From Halovenus amylolytica (GTDB taxonomy: Archaea; Halobacteriota; Halobacteria; Halobacteriales; Haloarculaceae), in assembly GCA_004015825.1 (NCBI GenBank), contig SAYS01000015.1, forward strand, positions 62,001 through 126,000: a DNA stretch of 64,000 bases, written 5' to 3'. The notes beneath the pieces were generated by a model, which made no database searches, was not told the origin of the DNA, and saw nothing but the letters and a program-made list of their open reading frames with translations. This document shows, one piece after another, positions 1-8,771 of this stretch. The position numbers were made by a program, and so were the translations under genes. Within the stretch, counting starts at the first letter, position 1. Each line of letters begins with the position of its first letter.

Positions 1-540
1 CCGCTCTTCTTTCAGCCAGCCGTGTTTGCCCAGCCCGACCTGTTTGGCCGTCAGGCCGATCTTCGAATCCCGGGGGTTGCGCTCGTCGATGCTTTTCGTG
101 ACGATCCGCGCCCGCACCGCGTCACCGACGCCAATGGTCCGGTTGGTGTCCCGCGAGGCCAGTTGCTGGTTCTCCTCGTCGTAGGCCAGATACTCGTCGG
201 AGATCTGGGAGACGTGGAGCAGCCCGTCGACCGGACCGATGCCGACGAAGGCACCGAAGTTGACGACCTCGACGATCTCGCCGTCGACGACCTCCTGCAT
301 CTGTGGATCGAAGGTGAGCGCGTCGAACTCGGCCTCGTAGTAGACGCCCGGCTCGTTCGGCACGACTGCACCCTCGCCGATGTCGTCGACCTCGATGACG
401 GAGACGACGGAGCCGACGTCCTCGTCGACCCGGCCTTCGAGTTTGTCCTGGAGAAGTTTCTTGACGAGATCCGGCGTCACTTCCGCCAGATGCTCCGGTG
501 GTACCTCGACTGTGTCGCGTAGTGTTACCCGTTTGTACAT
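1..540 (-). CDS. rpoE1: DNA-directed RNA polymerase subunit E' (Rpb7-like), 3' end cut by window edge
   Basis: Archaeal counterpart of eukaryotic Rpb7, the stalk subunit of RNA polymerase that pairs with subunit F and contacts the emerging transcript. Translating back from the ATG at 538-540 gives MYKRVTLRDTVEVPPEHL, the usual N-terminal RNP-like half, then an S1/OB segment with GEIVEIVNFGAFVGIGPVDG and LLHVSQISDEY. All 180 codons to the window edge are open, and the family is only slightly longer, so a few C-terminal residues are missing. It lies 19 nt after the PIN gene, in one transcription unit with aIF2-gamma, an arrangement widely kept in archaea. Identification is firm. Confidence 0.93.
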   Translation of the reverse strand, partial: MYKRVTLRDTVEVPPEHLAEVTPDLVKKLLQDKLEGRVDEDVGSVVSVIEVDDIGEGAVVPNEPGVYYEAEFDALTFDPQMQEVVDGEIVEVVNFGAFVGIGPVDGLLHVSQISDEYLAYDEENQQLASRDTNRTIGVGDAVRARIVTKSIDERNPRDSKIGLTAKQVGLGKHGWLKEER

Positions 541-559
541 GTATGCTAACCCCGATAGA

Positions 560-937
560 TTATGATTGAGTGATAGCTAGTTTGGACCGCCCGCGTAAAC
601 TAATTACCGATACGCCCGCGTCGAGCACGCGCTGTTTCAGCGGTCCGTCGTTCGTGACCACGTGTGTTGCGTCCTCGTGTTCCGCAAGTTCGACGACCGC
701 GTCGTCGGCGTACGCCGCCTCTGTTGCCCGACTCTCACACCGCTCGGCCAGGTCGAGCCCGACACTTGCCGCTTTCCCCTCTTTCCCCGCGCCCTCTGCG
801 AGTTTTTCGAGTTCTTCGACGACCGCCTCGGGCACGACGAGCGTCGGCGCGTCGAGCAGTCGGTCGAGTTCGTCGAACAGTCGCACGTTGCTTTCGACGG
901 GCATCATGAGTGCGTTCGTATCGACGACGACGCTCAC
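560..937 (-). CDS. PIN-domain nuclease of the aIF2-gamma/rpoE' operon
   Basis: A 125-residue single PIN domain. Visible are the first acidic site in [11 protein letters not shown] near the N-terminus, a central Glu in VVEELEKL, an acidic pair in [11 protein letters not shown], and the final [11 protein letters not shown] segment, which together form the Mg2+ site of PIN ribonucleases. The Fcf1/Utp24-like group encoded next to archaeal aIF2-gamma is usually linked to rRNA processing rather than to toxin-antitoxin function; that role is inferred from context. Its ATG overlaps the aIF2-gamma stop by 4 nt (934-937), which suggests translational coupling. Confidence 0.85.
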   Translation of the reverse strand: MSVVVDTNALMMPVESNVRLFDELDRLLDAPTLVVPEAVVEELEKLAEGAGKEGKAASVGLDLAERCESRATEAAYADDAVVELAEHEDATHVVTNDGPLKQRVLDAGVSVISLRGRSKLAITQS

Positions 938-2166
938 TGGAGGATTCCGTAGCCGATCAGCCGCCAGCGCGCGCCGACACGGCGGTTGATCGCGATCTTG
1001 ACGCCTTCCCTGGCGCAGACCGGCCGTTTGAGCTGGACCTCACACTCGCCGCTTCGAGCGCTGGTGACCGAGCCGACGGTCGTCGCGGTTCCGATCGTGA
1101 GCATGAGCGGCTCGCCCGTCGAAATCTCCTCGACGTCCTCCTTGCCCTCCTCGTTGCCGACGATCCGGTCGAGGAGATTCACCTTCATCGTGAAGGAGTC
1201 GTGGACCGGCGGCAGCGTCCCCGGTGGCCCTGCGACCTGCCCGGCGAGTGCGTCGCCTTTGGTGACTGCGGGATCGAGACCAGTTCCGACCCCGAGCAGT
1301 CCGCCCGGCGTCGCGGTCTCGACGTCTTCGCCGCCGGCCTGGAGCGATCGGACGGTGGTTTCGAGTGGCTCCCACTGGCTTTTGCCACCCTCCTCGACCT
1401 CGCGTCCCGGCCGGAGTTCGATCTCGTCGCCGGCGGATAGCTGTCCCTGCGAGAGCGAGCCGCCGAGCACGCCACCGACGAGTGAATCCCAGGTCGTCCC
1501 CGGGCGGTTGATGTCGAAACTGCGTGCGACGAGCAGTTCCGCGTCCGCGTCCGGATCGCGGTCGGGCGTCGGAATCTCTTCTTCGACCGCCTGCATCAGG
1601 AGATCCATGTTGACCCCCTGCTGGGCGCTGATCGGGACGATCGGTGCGTCTTCCGCGACAGTTCCGGCGACGAACTCTTTGATCTGGTCGTAACTCTCCT
1701 CCGCGCGCTCGCGGTCGACGAGATCGATCTTGTTCTGTGCGATGACGATGTTCTCGATGCCGATGATATCCAGCGCCATCAGGTGTTCTTCGGTCTGTGC
1801 CTGTGGCACGTCCTCGGTCGCCGAGATGACGAGCACAGCGCCGTCCATCAGGGATGCGCCCGACAGCATCGTCGCCATCAGTGTCTCGTGGCCCGGCGCA
1901 TCCACGAACGAGACTGTCCGCAACACGTCGCTTTCCGATCCGTCGGGACACTCCTCCTCGACGGTGTACCGGTCCGGCTTTTCGAGGTCCGGACACTCTC
2001 TGAACGTCGCGTCAGCGTAGCCAAGCCGGATGGAGATCCCGCGTTTCATCTCCTCCGAATGCTGGTCTGTCCACTCACCACTCAACGCCTGGACCAGCGT
2101 TGTCTTTCCGTGATCGACGTGACCGACGAGTCCGATGTTTACCTCCGGTCGCTTGTTCGATGTCAT
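934..2166 (-). CDS. eif2g: Translation initiation factor 2 subunit gamma (aIF2-gamma)
   Basis: GTPase subunit of the heterotrimeric aIF2 that brings initiator Met-tRNA to the small ribosomal subunit. The 410-residue protein starts [20 protein letters not shown] with the P-loop [10 protein letters not shown] (about residues 15-24), then switch [14 protein letters not shown], and the G4 motif AQNKIDLVD. Two beta-barrel domains follow, ending in a basic stretch [17 protein letters not shown] that matches the family C-terminus. Length is normal. It is the first gene of a minus-strand operon followed by the PIN gene and rpoE'. Confidence 0.95.
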   Translation of the reverse strand: MTSNKRPEVNIGLVGHVDHGKTTLVQALSGEWTDQHSEEMKRGISIRLGYADATFRECPDLEKPDRYTVEEECPDGSESDVLRTVSFVDAPGHETLMATMLSGASLMDGAVLVISATEDVPQAQTEEHLMALDIIGIENIVIAQNKIDLVDRERAEESYDQIKEFVAGTVAEDAPIVPISAQQGVNMDLLMQAVEEEIPTPDRDPDADAELLVARSFDINRPGTTWDSLVGGVLGGSLSQGQLSAGDEIELRPGREVEEGGKSQWEPLETTVRSLQAGGEDVETATPGGLLGVGTGLDPAVTKGDALAGQVAGPPGTLPPVHDSFTMKVNLLDRIVGNEEGKEDVEEISTGEPLMLTIGTATTVGSVTSARSGECEVQLKRPVCAREGVKIAINRRVGARWRLIGYGILQ

Positions 2167-2295
2167 CTCGGGAGTAATCTCGATGAATTTTGGCTCTCTG
2201 CGGGTGATAAAGCTACTGTTTCAGGCCTGTCAGACCACTGGTCAAGCAGGAGTCGGCGTCGCTATCCCGTCTGTGACCTTCCTCCACCGGCGGAA

Positions 2296-2303
2296 CGTTT
2301 AAG
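2296..2303 (+). promoter_or_regulatory. TATA-like box of the small zinc protein gene
   Basis: The motif cgtttaag is centred about 29 nt before the ATG at 2329, the spacing expected for a leaderless haloarchaeal transcript. Assigned from sequence and spacing only. Confidence 0.4.
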
Positions 2304-2328
2304 AGTCGAGGGACAGGTGTATACAAGA

Positions 2329-2484
2329 ATGCCAAGCTGCCAGAACTGTGAGTCGTTCGTAACGGAGCAGTACGTGCGGGTATTTACACCGGAACAGTTC
2401 GACAGGCCTCGCGTGTGTCCGAACTGCGAGGACAAGCTCAGGGAAGGGGCGGAGATTCGCAAGGCGCGCTCGACGCGCAGCTGA
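2329..2484 (+). CDS. Small two-CxxC zinc-finger protein (51 aa)
   Basis: A 51-residue protein beginning MPSCQNCESFVTEQYVRVF. It has two cysteine pairs, CQNC near the start and CPNC at about 30-33, the spacing of the small zinc proteins that are common in haloarchaea (it resembles the family called DUF7563, from memory). A longer open frame runs upstream, but the ATG at 2329 with a TATA-like box about 29 nt before it is the natural leaderless start. Function unknown; such proteins are thought to bind zinc and may be regulatory. It is divergent from aIF2-gamma. Confidence 0.75.
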   Translation: MPSCQNCESFVTEQYVRVFTPEQFDRPRVCPNCEDKLREGAEIRKARSTRS

Positions 2485-2568
2485 TACTGGCGGCTGTTTC
2501 TGTCGTGAGAACGCGCCCGAGGATCGTAATCCGATGGCTACACAACGGTCCGGTTGCTACCGCCGAGT

Positions 2569-3591
2569 ATGGATATCGATGTCGAACCGGTCGACGAGGT
2601 CGCAGTCGACGACGAGATCGTCCCGACTGGGATCGACGCCGCCGAGTACGTCCTCTACGGCGGGAAAGGCGGTGTCGGCAAGACGACGATGGCCGCAGCG
2701 ACGGCGCTTGCGAGCGCCCGCGACGGCACGGCGACACTCGTCGTCTCGACCGACCCGGCTCACTCGCTTTCCGATACGCTCGAAACCGAGATTCTGGACG
2801 AGCCGGCACAGATCCGCGAGGAGATCCCCCTTTTCGCTGCGGAGATCGACCCCGACGAGGCCTTCGAGGATGGACCGTTCGGCGGCGACGCCAACCCGCT
2901 GGCGGGCATGCTCGGCGGCGACACCAATCCGCTCGGTGGCTCGATGCCCGGCTCCGACGAGGCGGCCGCGATCCGACTCCTGCTGGAATATCTCGACGAT
3001 CCACGGTTCGACCGCGTCGTCGTCGACACCGCGCCGACCGGCCACACGCTCCGCCTGCTCGAACTGCCCGAGATGCTCGATTCGATGATCGGCAAGATGC
3101 TCACGCTCAAGGAACGCATGGGCGGGATGATGGAGGGGCTCGGCGGGATGTTCGGCGACGAAAAAGAGCAGGAAGAGGGTATCGACAGCCTCCGGGAGTT
3201 CTCCGACCGCATCGAGCGACTCCGGGAGCTACTTCGCGATCCAGCGCGGACCGATTTCCGGGTCGTGATGGTCCCCGAGGAGTTGAGCGTCCTCGAATCC
3301 GAGCGACTGCTCGACCGCCTCGACGCGTTCGGCATTCCCGTCGGCACGGTCGTCGTCAACCGCGTCATGCAGAACCCGACCGAGATCGTCGACGTCGACC
3401 CCGAGCTGTTCGTCTCGCCGAATCACACCGACTGCGAGTTCTGTGCCCGCCGCTGGGACGTCCAGCAACAGGCACTCGCTCGTTCGCAGGATATCTTCCG
3501 TGGTCACCAGGTTCGCCGCGTCCCGCTGTTCGCCGAGGAGGTACGCGGTGAACGACTGCTTCGCGTCGTGGCTGCGTGTCTCGCCGACTGA
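2569..3591 (+). CDS. ArsA/Get3-family ATPase
   Basis: A 340-residue P-loop ATPase of the ArsA/Get3/TRC40 group. The deviant Walker A YGGKGGVGKTTMAAATA is at about residues 30-46, switch I has STDPAHSLSD, and switch II VVVDTAPTGHTLRLLELP. Near the C-terminus CEFCARRW carries a CxxC pair, as in Get3 homologues, where such pairs hold a zinc at the dimer interface. A Met/Gly-rich region at about 180-205 corresponds to the client-binding helices. The ATG at 2569 is preferred over an in-frame TTG at 2554. A tail-anchored-protein targeting role is more likely than arsenite export because no ArsB gene is adjacent; this is inference. Confidence 0.87.
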   Translation: MDIDVEPVDEVAVDDEIVPTGIDAAEYVLYGGKGGVGKTTMAAATALASARDGTATLVVSTDPAHSLSDTLETEILDEPAQIREEIPLFAAEIDPDEAFEDGPFGGDANPLAGMLGGDTNPLGGSMPGSDEAAAIRLLLEYLDDPRFDRVVVDTAPTGHTLRLLELPEMLDSMIGKMLTLKERMGGMMEGLGGMFGDEKEQEEGIDSLREFSDRIERLRELLRDPARTDFRVVMVPEELSVLESERLLDRLDAFGIPVGTVVVNRVMQNPTEIVDVDPELFVSPNHTDCEFCARRWDVQQQALARSQDIFRGHQVRRVPLFAEEVRGERLLRVVAACLAD

Positions 3592-3602
3592 CGGCCGTTC
3601 TG

Positions 3603-4091
3603 TCACGCTCCGAGTTCGTCGAGTTTCTTCTGGACCTGTGTGTACACCTTCGGGTGGCGGTTCATTCCCTCGTCGACGAGGTCGTACAGTACTGTCTTTG
3701 CTTCCTCTGGCGAGACGATCCCGTCCTTGGTGCATTTCAGTAATACGGTCGTACCCCACCAGCACTCGACACCGTGTGTTCGGGCGACCTCGACGAGTGC
3801 CTTGTCGTTTGCGAGCAGCACTGTTTCGGTCTCGTCGGCGAGCAAAACCACCGAGGCGTCTGTCACTCCGACCCCTTCCAGTTCCGCTACCGCTTCGCTT
3901 CTCGGGGGTGTCCCGTCGATCTGGACATCTTCGAGAAACGTCTTGAGCGCTGCAGTTCCGGGCTTGCCCTCGGTGAGGACCTCTTCCCGGACCGCTTCCG
4001 TTGTCCGTCTCTCGTCCCAGACCGCGTCGATCAGATCGAGTCGACCGACCCACGATAGCGGAATCAGCGCGGATGAATCGACGACTGCCAT
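3603..4091 (-). CDS. PIN-domain protein, probable toxin (DUF3368-like)
   Basis: A 162-residue PIN-fold protein. The N-terminus MAVVDSSALIPLSWVGRLDL supplies the first Asp, DASVVLLADE the middle acidic residues, and TVLLANDKALVEVAR the last Asp, in the order found in VapC-like ribonucleases. It is encoded immediately after a UPF0175-type antitoxin-like gene with stop and start sharing one base (TGATG at 4091), a typical toxin-antitoxin layout. The DUF3368 group is the usual partner of UPF0175 proteins. The substrate is unknown. Confidence 0.8.
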   Translation of the reverse strand: MAVVDSSALIPLSWVGRLDLIDAVWDERRTTEAVREEVLTEGKPGTAALKTFLEDVQIDGTPPRSEAVAELEGVGVTDASVVLLADETETVLLANDKALVEVARTHGVECWWGTTVLLKCTKDGIVSPEEAKTVLYDLVDEGMNRHPKVYTQVQKKLDELGA

Positions 4092-4297
4092 CAGATACGC
4101 TCCAGATCACGTTCGAGGTCGTCGGTCGTGTATCCGATATCGACTCCTGCTTCGGCGGCGAGCGTGAGCATTTCCACGTAGGACACGTCTGCAATTTCCG
4201 CTGCTTTTCGAAGTGTTACGCTGTGCGCTTCGAGTGCTTCGAGTGCCCGCTCTTTGCGCCACTGTGCTAACCCTTCTCGGATGAGACGCCGGAGCAC
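4091..4297 (-). CDS. UPF0175-family antitoxin-like protein; start uncertain
   Basis: From the first canonical start (GTG at 4297) the product is 68 residues, beginning VLRRLIREGLAQWRKERALE and ending YTTDDLERDLERI, which is the UPF0175 helix-turn-helix-like core. The homologous reading frame continues upstream, without a stop, to 4411 and encodes an extra ribbon-helix-helix-like piece (VTTRIPESDEE, then FEDDLGADRSE) expected at the N-terminus of this family, but no ATG, GTG or TTG lies in that part. Either a non-canonical codon (ATC at 4382-4384 or GTA at 4388-4390) starts translation, or the original start has been lost. Partner of the PIN gene directly downstream. Confidence 0.65.
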   Translation of the reverse strand: MLRRLIREGLAQWRKERALEALEAHSVTLRKAAEIADVSYVEMLTLAAEAGVDIGYTTDDLERDLERI

Positions 4298-4457
4298 CTC
4301 TGACCGATCTGCACCGAGATCGTCCTCGAACCCCGCGAGGATCTCTTCGTCACTCTCCGGTATTCGAGTCGTAACTGTCTTGATCGTTACATTCCGGTAC
4401 GTTACGATACGCTATAGCTGTAACGGGCTGCCCCACAGGTCGCCGTGTCACTGCTGG

Positions 4458-5282
4458 TCAGAACAGTCTGCGGACGATCCCGAAGATCCCGTCACGCACT
4501 CTGTCGGGCAGGAATCGAGAGTAGACAGAGAACTTCGCGAACCCCCCGACGGGGTAGCGTGTGTTCGGATCGGACAGCGAGGCTGCGTCGTGGACGACCG
4601 TCGCGACCTGTTCGGGTGTGATCGCGAAGGGCATCGAACCCGAGGCTATCGTCGCGTCCTCGACGGCATCGTACACCCAGGCGTACTCGCGGGTCCGCTC
4701 CAGTTCCGAGACCTCCTCCTCGGCTCGGTCGGTAAACTCCGTCTCGACCGGGCCCGGCTGGACGACGACAACGTCGATGCCGAGATCCTGTACTTCGGCC
4801 CGCAGTGCATCACTCATCGCCTCCAGTGCGAACTTCGAGCCGGCGTAGGGGCCCGCACCCGGTGCCGACAGCATCCCCTGGACGCTGGAGATGTTGATGA
4901 TCGTGCCGTCTTCCTGTGCGCGCATCATCGGCAATACGGCACTAGCGAGTCTGTGTGGACCGTAGACGTTCACGTCGAACTGCTTCCGAAGTCGTGAAAT
5001 CGGGACGTCTTCGAGCGGGCCGTACTGTGCGAAACCGGCGTTGTTGACCAGACAGTCGAGCCGTTCGGTTTCCTCGCGGATTCTGTCGACGACGTGGTCG
5101 ATATCCTCCGCGCTGGTCACGTCCAGTTCCTCGGTCCGACAGCCCGAGGCTGCGAGATCTGCGATATCTTCCTCGTCGCGCGCGGTCGCGTAGACTTCCC
5201 ATTCTTCGTCGAGAAACGCTCGTGCACTCGCCCGGCCGATCCCCGACGAACAGCCCGTGATGAGCACCGTCTTGTTCGGCAT
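4458..5282 (-). CDS. Short-chain dehydrogenase/reductase (SDR)
   Basis: A 274-residue classical SDR. The Rossmann glycine motif TGCSSGIG is at about residues 9-16, LVNNAGFAQYG at about 83-93, the catalytic Ser in INISSVQGM, and the catalytic pair as YAGSK near residue 150. PGPVETEF follows, as in many short-chain oxidoreductases. The substrate cannot be read from sequence. It stands alone on the minus strand, separated from the HTH gene by about 50 nt. Confidence 0.88.
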   Translation of the reverse strand: MPNKTVLITGCSSGIGRASARAFLDEEWEVYATARDEEDIADLAASGCRTEELDVTSAEDIDHVVDRIREETERLDCLVNNAGFAQYGPLEDVPISRLRKQFDVNVYGPHRLASAVLPMMRAQEDGTIINISSVQGMLSAPGAGPYAGSKFALEAMSDALRAEVQDLGIDVVVVQPGPVETEFTDRAEEEVSELERTREYAWVYDAVEDATIASGSMPFAITPEQVATVVHDAASLSDPNTRYPVGGFAKFSVYSRFLPDRVRDGIFGIVRRLF

Positions 5283-5334
5283 GCTCGGGTTGACGGACCG
5301 CTGGGTGTTAATTTCCTGTGTTTCCGGTCAGGAG

Positions 5335-5970
5335 TTACTGTCCGACAAGTCGTCTGTCGAAATCGATCTGCTCCGCCAGCGTCATCAGCTGCCGGGTCCG
5401 GGTGAGCCACTTCTCGTCTGTGTCGTACTCGATCAGCCCCACATCTGCCAGCCTCGGCAGGTCTACATGATGCAACAGAACGTGGATCGTCGTCTCATCG
5501 TACTCTCTCCACATCGTGTGGCTCGATTTTTCTAGCTCTGCCGTGAGCTCGTCGACGGTGAGCTGGTGGTGCTTTTCGACGATCGTCGACAGTAGCGCCC
5601 GCCGTCGCGGACACCGCAGGAGTGCCCCGATCGCCCGCCAGGACTGATCGTCGAGTTCTTCCAGTGCGGGAAGGGGACTCGTCCCGTGTCCGAAGGGAAG
5701 CGAGCCGACGGTCACACCCTTCGAGCTATCCCGCTCGATCCATCCGATCTCTTCCAGCTTCGGGAGACAGCGGTGGTACAGATCGATCTGGAGGCGGCGT
5801 TCGGTCGTCTCGTCTTCGGTTGCCGCGAGTCGTCTGGCAAGCTCATCGATCCCGACCGGCCCGGACGCATCCCGCAGAAGAGAGAGGATTTGGCGCTGGC
5901 GTGGGTCCGCAACTACCGACGACGGATGCGCACCGCCGTCCGAGGATAGCAGCTCTCTGTCGCTACTCAT
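5335..5970 (-). CDS. HTH regulator with two DUF7344-like winged-helix modules
   Basis: A 211-residue cytoplasmic protein with two similar halves. The first (about residues 22-80) reads RQRQILSLLRDASGPVGIDE and ends LPKLEEIGWIERD; the second (about 115-185) reads RCPRRRALLSTIVEKH and ends DLPRLADVGLIEYD. Each looks like the winged-helix module abundant in haloarchaea (called DUF7344, from memory). No sensor domain is visible. It lies just after the 890-residue Bat-type sensor on the same strand (31 nt apart), so the two may be functionally linked; this is inference. Confidence 0.72.
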   Translation of the reverse strand: MSSDRELLSSDGGAHPSSVVADPRQRQILSLLRDASGPVGIDELARRLAATEDETTERRLQIDLYHRCLPKLEEIGWIERDSSKGVTVGSLPFGHGTSPLPALEELDDQSWRAIGALLRCPRRRALLSTIVEKHHQLTVDELTAELEKSSHTMWREYDETTIHVLLHHVDLPRLADVGLIEYDTDEKWLTRTRQLMTLAEQIDFDRRLVGQ

Positions 5971-6000
5971 ACTATCAAAACCTGTCTATAGGCCTATAAT

Positions 6001-8673
6001 CTAGCTGCCCAAAATATGTGACTCGCCGGTTTCGGTAAATAGAGCATCCAGCAGTTTCTTTTCGGCCTTTCGGACGTGCTGGTGGAAGGTCGAGGCCCCG
6101 ATACCGAGAGACGCCGCGACGTCTTCCCCGGATCTGTCGCGTGGCCATTCGAAAAAGCCCCCGTAGTAGCCGGCTTCGAGGGCTGCCCGCTGGCGGTCGG
6201 TCAGCTTCTCGGTGAGGAGACTCTGTAGCTGGCCCGGTCCCTGTTCGTCGCGTGTCACCTGTTTGTGGCTGACCGATTCGGCGTCTGGATACCGCTTCTG
6301 GATATCGCTGACGACCTGCCGGATATCCGTTCCAGGTGGGAGATGGATGGCTGTGGTGAACTCCCCGTCTTCGATCCGGCCGGATTCGAAATACCCCCCG
6401 TAATCCGCGATTGTCGAGCTGACCGGCGGATTCGAGAGATGCTGTTCGAACCGTACGCAGTCGTCGCCTTCGTCGATCGTCCGGACAGCTTTCACATCCG
6501 AGTGCTGCTCGGCTGCCGCCCGGATCTCCGCCATGGTCGATCTATTCGTCGTCCCGTAGACGAGATACTCGTCGTCACCCAGTGGCACCGTCCGTTCGAT
6601 CGTGACGGGCCCCTCGGCGATGGCTGGCTGGTCCGGTGACTCCAGTAGCTGTGGAATCCGGATCTCGAGTTCGGTCACCTCGTTGCTCATCAGTGCCCGT
6701 TTGCGGTTGACAGCGGCGATCGCGTGGCCGACGACCTCACCGAGCTGGCCGACGACCTCGCGTTCCTCCTCGGCGAAGGCGTCGGATCGCTTCGAGTAGA
6801 TCGCGAGTACGCCGTAGAGGATCTCCTGGTGGACGATCGGGATCGCTGCAGCCGAGCGGAACAGATACTCGCGGTCTGCCCCCTCCGTGCCGTCGAGCAG
6901 GTGCTGTCTGACGTGGACCTCCTGGCTCCGGACTGCGTTCCCGATCGGTCCCTGCCCGGTCGGATCAGCTGGATCGGCCGACAGCGGGATCTCGTCGAGA
7001 GAGGCGTCGATACCCGCTCTCGTCCGCGGTTTCAACTGCATATCCAGACCGACCGAACTGATCCAGGCGAACCGGTACGAATCCGACGCCGCGAGCTGGT
7101 CACACACCACTCCTTCGATCTCACTGCGGGTCGACTGATCGATGACCGCGTCTGTGATCCCGCGAACGACGTCGTTCAGTTCGTTGAGTGCAGCGAGTTG
7201 CTCGCGCTGGCGTTCCAGTTCTCGTTCGCGCTGTCGCCGATCGGAGATATCGTTGGCCATCAACACGGCACCGTCGAACTCGCCGTTGCGGTACAGCGGG
7301 ACGCCACGCCCGGAAAAGTAGGCTTCCTTGCCGTAGATCGATTCGAAGGGGAACTCGAACTCGACCGTCTCACCGTCTTTGAGGCGGGTGAACATCTCCG
7401 ATTTCCCCGTCTCCTGGATCGATGGGAGCTCCCGGATGTCGACACCGATCGCAGCCGAGCGTTCCATCTCTTCGGGGAGGCCGATGATCTCCTGAGCCCG
7501 TGGGTTTTCGTAGGTGATCTGGAGCCGTTCGTCGAGTCTGAACATGCCGAAGGGGGCGTTCTCGACCAGTTCCTCGTTGAACCGTCGGGACGCACGGAGT
7601 TCCAGTTCCCGGTCCTTGCGCTCGGTGATATCGGTCGCGACGGCACAGACCGCGTATGGCTCGCTGTCGTCGTCGAAAATCGGTGTTTTCCGTGTCAGTA
7701 CCGTCTTGCTCCCGTCCGGCGTTGGAATCTCCTCTTCGATTTCGATCGTCTCATTTCTCTCGAAGACACGCTGATCGTCAGCGCGCTTCTTCGTGGCTAT
7801 CTCCGCCGGAAAGAGATCCTGATCGGTCAACCCAGCTACCGGCTCGTCTGTTTCGATACCGACCATTTCACGCCAGTTCTGATTCATGAGCAGGTACTGC
7901 CCGTCGGTGTCTTTCAGGAAAATCGCTGCCTCGACGGTATCGAGTATCCCCTGGAGCTGCTGGGCTGTCTCCTGTACTTCCTGTTCCTGTTCTTTGCGCT
8001 CGGAGATGTCCCGGACCACGCCGAGAATGCAGTCATCACCGTCGATAGTTGCCTGTCTGAGGTGGACCTCGACCGGGATCTGCTCCCCCTCTTTGGTCTC
8101 GTCGAGCCACTCGAAGGTCTGTGGACCCTCGGAGGCTGCCTGCTCGATGTACTGTTTGCCCTGTTCCAGCGTGTACGGTGGGACATCTGTGTGAATTGCT
8201 TCAAAATTCAGTGCGAGTAGCTCCTCACGGCTGTATCCGAGCATCTCACAGAACGTATCGTTGGCATCGATGATCGTCCCATCTGCTGAGTCGTGGAGGA
8301 GGACCCCGTCGGGCATCGCTTCGAATATTTTGTGATAGCTTGCATCCGACTGCCCGACTGATCTGTCGTCTGTCCGTGCTGTCCCGCCTCGATCCACGCT
8401 CTGTGTTTCCGGTCTATCTCCCGCGGTAGCTGCCTCCGGCGGTCGCCACCAGACACGGGCGTTCGAGCCTGCTTCTTTGGTTTCGAGTTCGCCACGGTCG
8501 ACGAGCTTCCGGAGGCGTTTGTACACCGTCCGGCGTTTCACGTCGAGTGTATCGGTCACCTCCGGCGTGGTGAGCGGTTCGTACCGTCCGTGCTGGTCGA
8601 AGACCGCGAGGGTTTCGGCGTAGATATCTTCTGACCGACCAGACCCCATATCCGCTGTCTCAGATCCGATCAT
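6001..8673 (-). CDS. Multi-PAS, GAF, bacterio-opsin-activator (HTH-10) sensor-regulator
   Basis: An 890-residue one-component sensor. In order: an N-terminal winged helix (about 18-75, TLDVKRRTVYKRLRKLVDRG); three PAS modules at about 108-230, 235-355 and 360-485, each closing with a PAC-like DISERK, DITERK or DISDRR; a GAF-like region (about 505-655); the Bat sensor domain (about 660-815); and a C-terminal HTH-10 domain (LTDRQRAALEAGYYGGFFEW, then IGASTFHQHVRKAEKKLLDA). Haloarchaeal Bat regulators respond to light, oxygen or redox, but no ligand can be assigned here. There is no kinase domain, so output is probably direct DNA binding. Both ends carry HTH folds. Confidence 0.88.
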   Translation of the reverse strand: MIGSETADMGSGRSEDIYAETLAVFDQHGRYEPLTTPEVTDTLDVKRRTVYKRLRKLVDRGELETKEAGSNARVWWRPPEAATAGDRPETQSVDRGGTARTDDRSVGQSDASYHKIFEAMPDGVLLHDSADGTIIDANDTFCEMLGYSREELLALNFEAIHTDVPPYTLEQGKQYIEQAASEGPQTFEWLDETKEGEQIPVEVHLRQATIDGDDCILGVVRDISERKEQEQEVQETAQQLQGILDTVEAAIFLKDTDGQYLLMNQNWREMVGIETDEPVAGLTDQDLFPAEIATKKRADDQRVFERNETIEIEEEIPTPDGSKTVLTRKTPIFDDDSEPYAVCAVATDITERKDRELELRASRRFNEELVENAPFGMFRLDERLQITYENPRAQEIIGLPEEMERSAAIGVDIRELPSIQETGKSEMFTRLKDGETVEFEFPFESIYGKEAYFSGRGVPLYRNGEFDGAVLMANDISDRRQRERELERQREQLAALNELNDVVRGITDAVIDQSTRSEIEGVVCDQLAASDSYRFAWISSVGLDMQLKPRTRAGIDASLDEIPLSADPADPTGQGPIGNAVRSQEVHVRQHLLDGTEGADREYLFRSAAAIPIVHQEILYGVLAIYSKRSDAFAEEEREVVGQLGEVVGHAIAAVNRKRALMSNEVTELEIRIPQLLESPDQPAIAEGPVTIERTVPLGDDEYLVYGTTNRSTMAEIRAAAEQHSDVKAVRTIDEGDDCVRFEQHLSNPPVSSTIADYGGYFESGRIEDGEFTTAIHLPPGTDIRQVVSDIQKRYPDAESVSHKQVTRDEQGPGQLQSLLTEKLTDRQRAALEAGYYGGFFEWPRDRSGEDVAASLGIGASTFHQHVRKAEKKLLDALFTETGESHILGS

Positions 8674-8771
8674 AATAGTTCCATCGATGGAACTGATTTG
8701 TTCGGCCGGAGCAGTACTGGTCGTCTGTGCGATCAGACGGCTTTACCTGCGGCGAGATACAACCACGTGAT

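Noticed and set aside
6724..8220. 498-codon open frame on the plus strand
   Set aside because: Antisense shadow of the Bat-type sensor gene, whose PAS and HTH-10 motifs are convincing.
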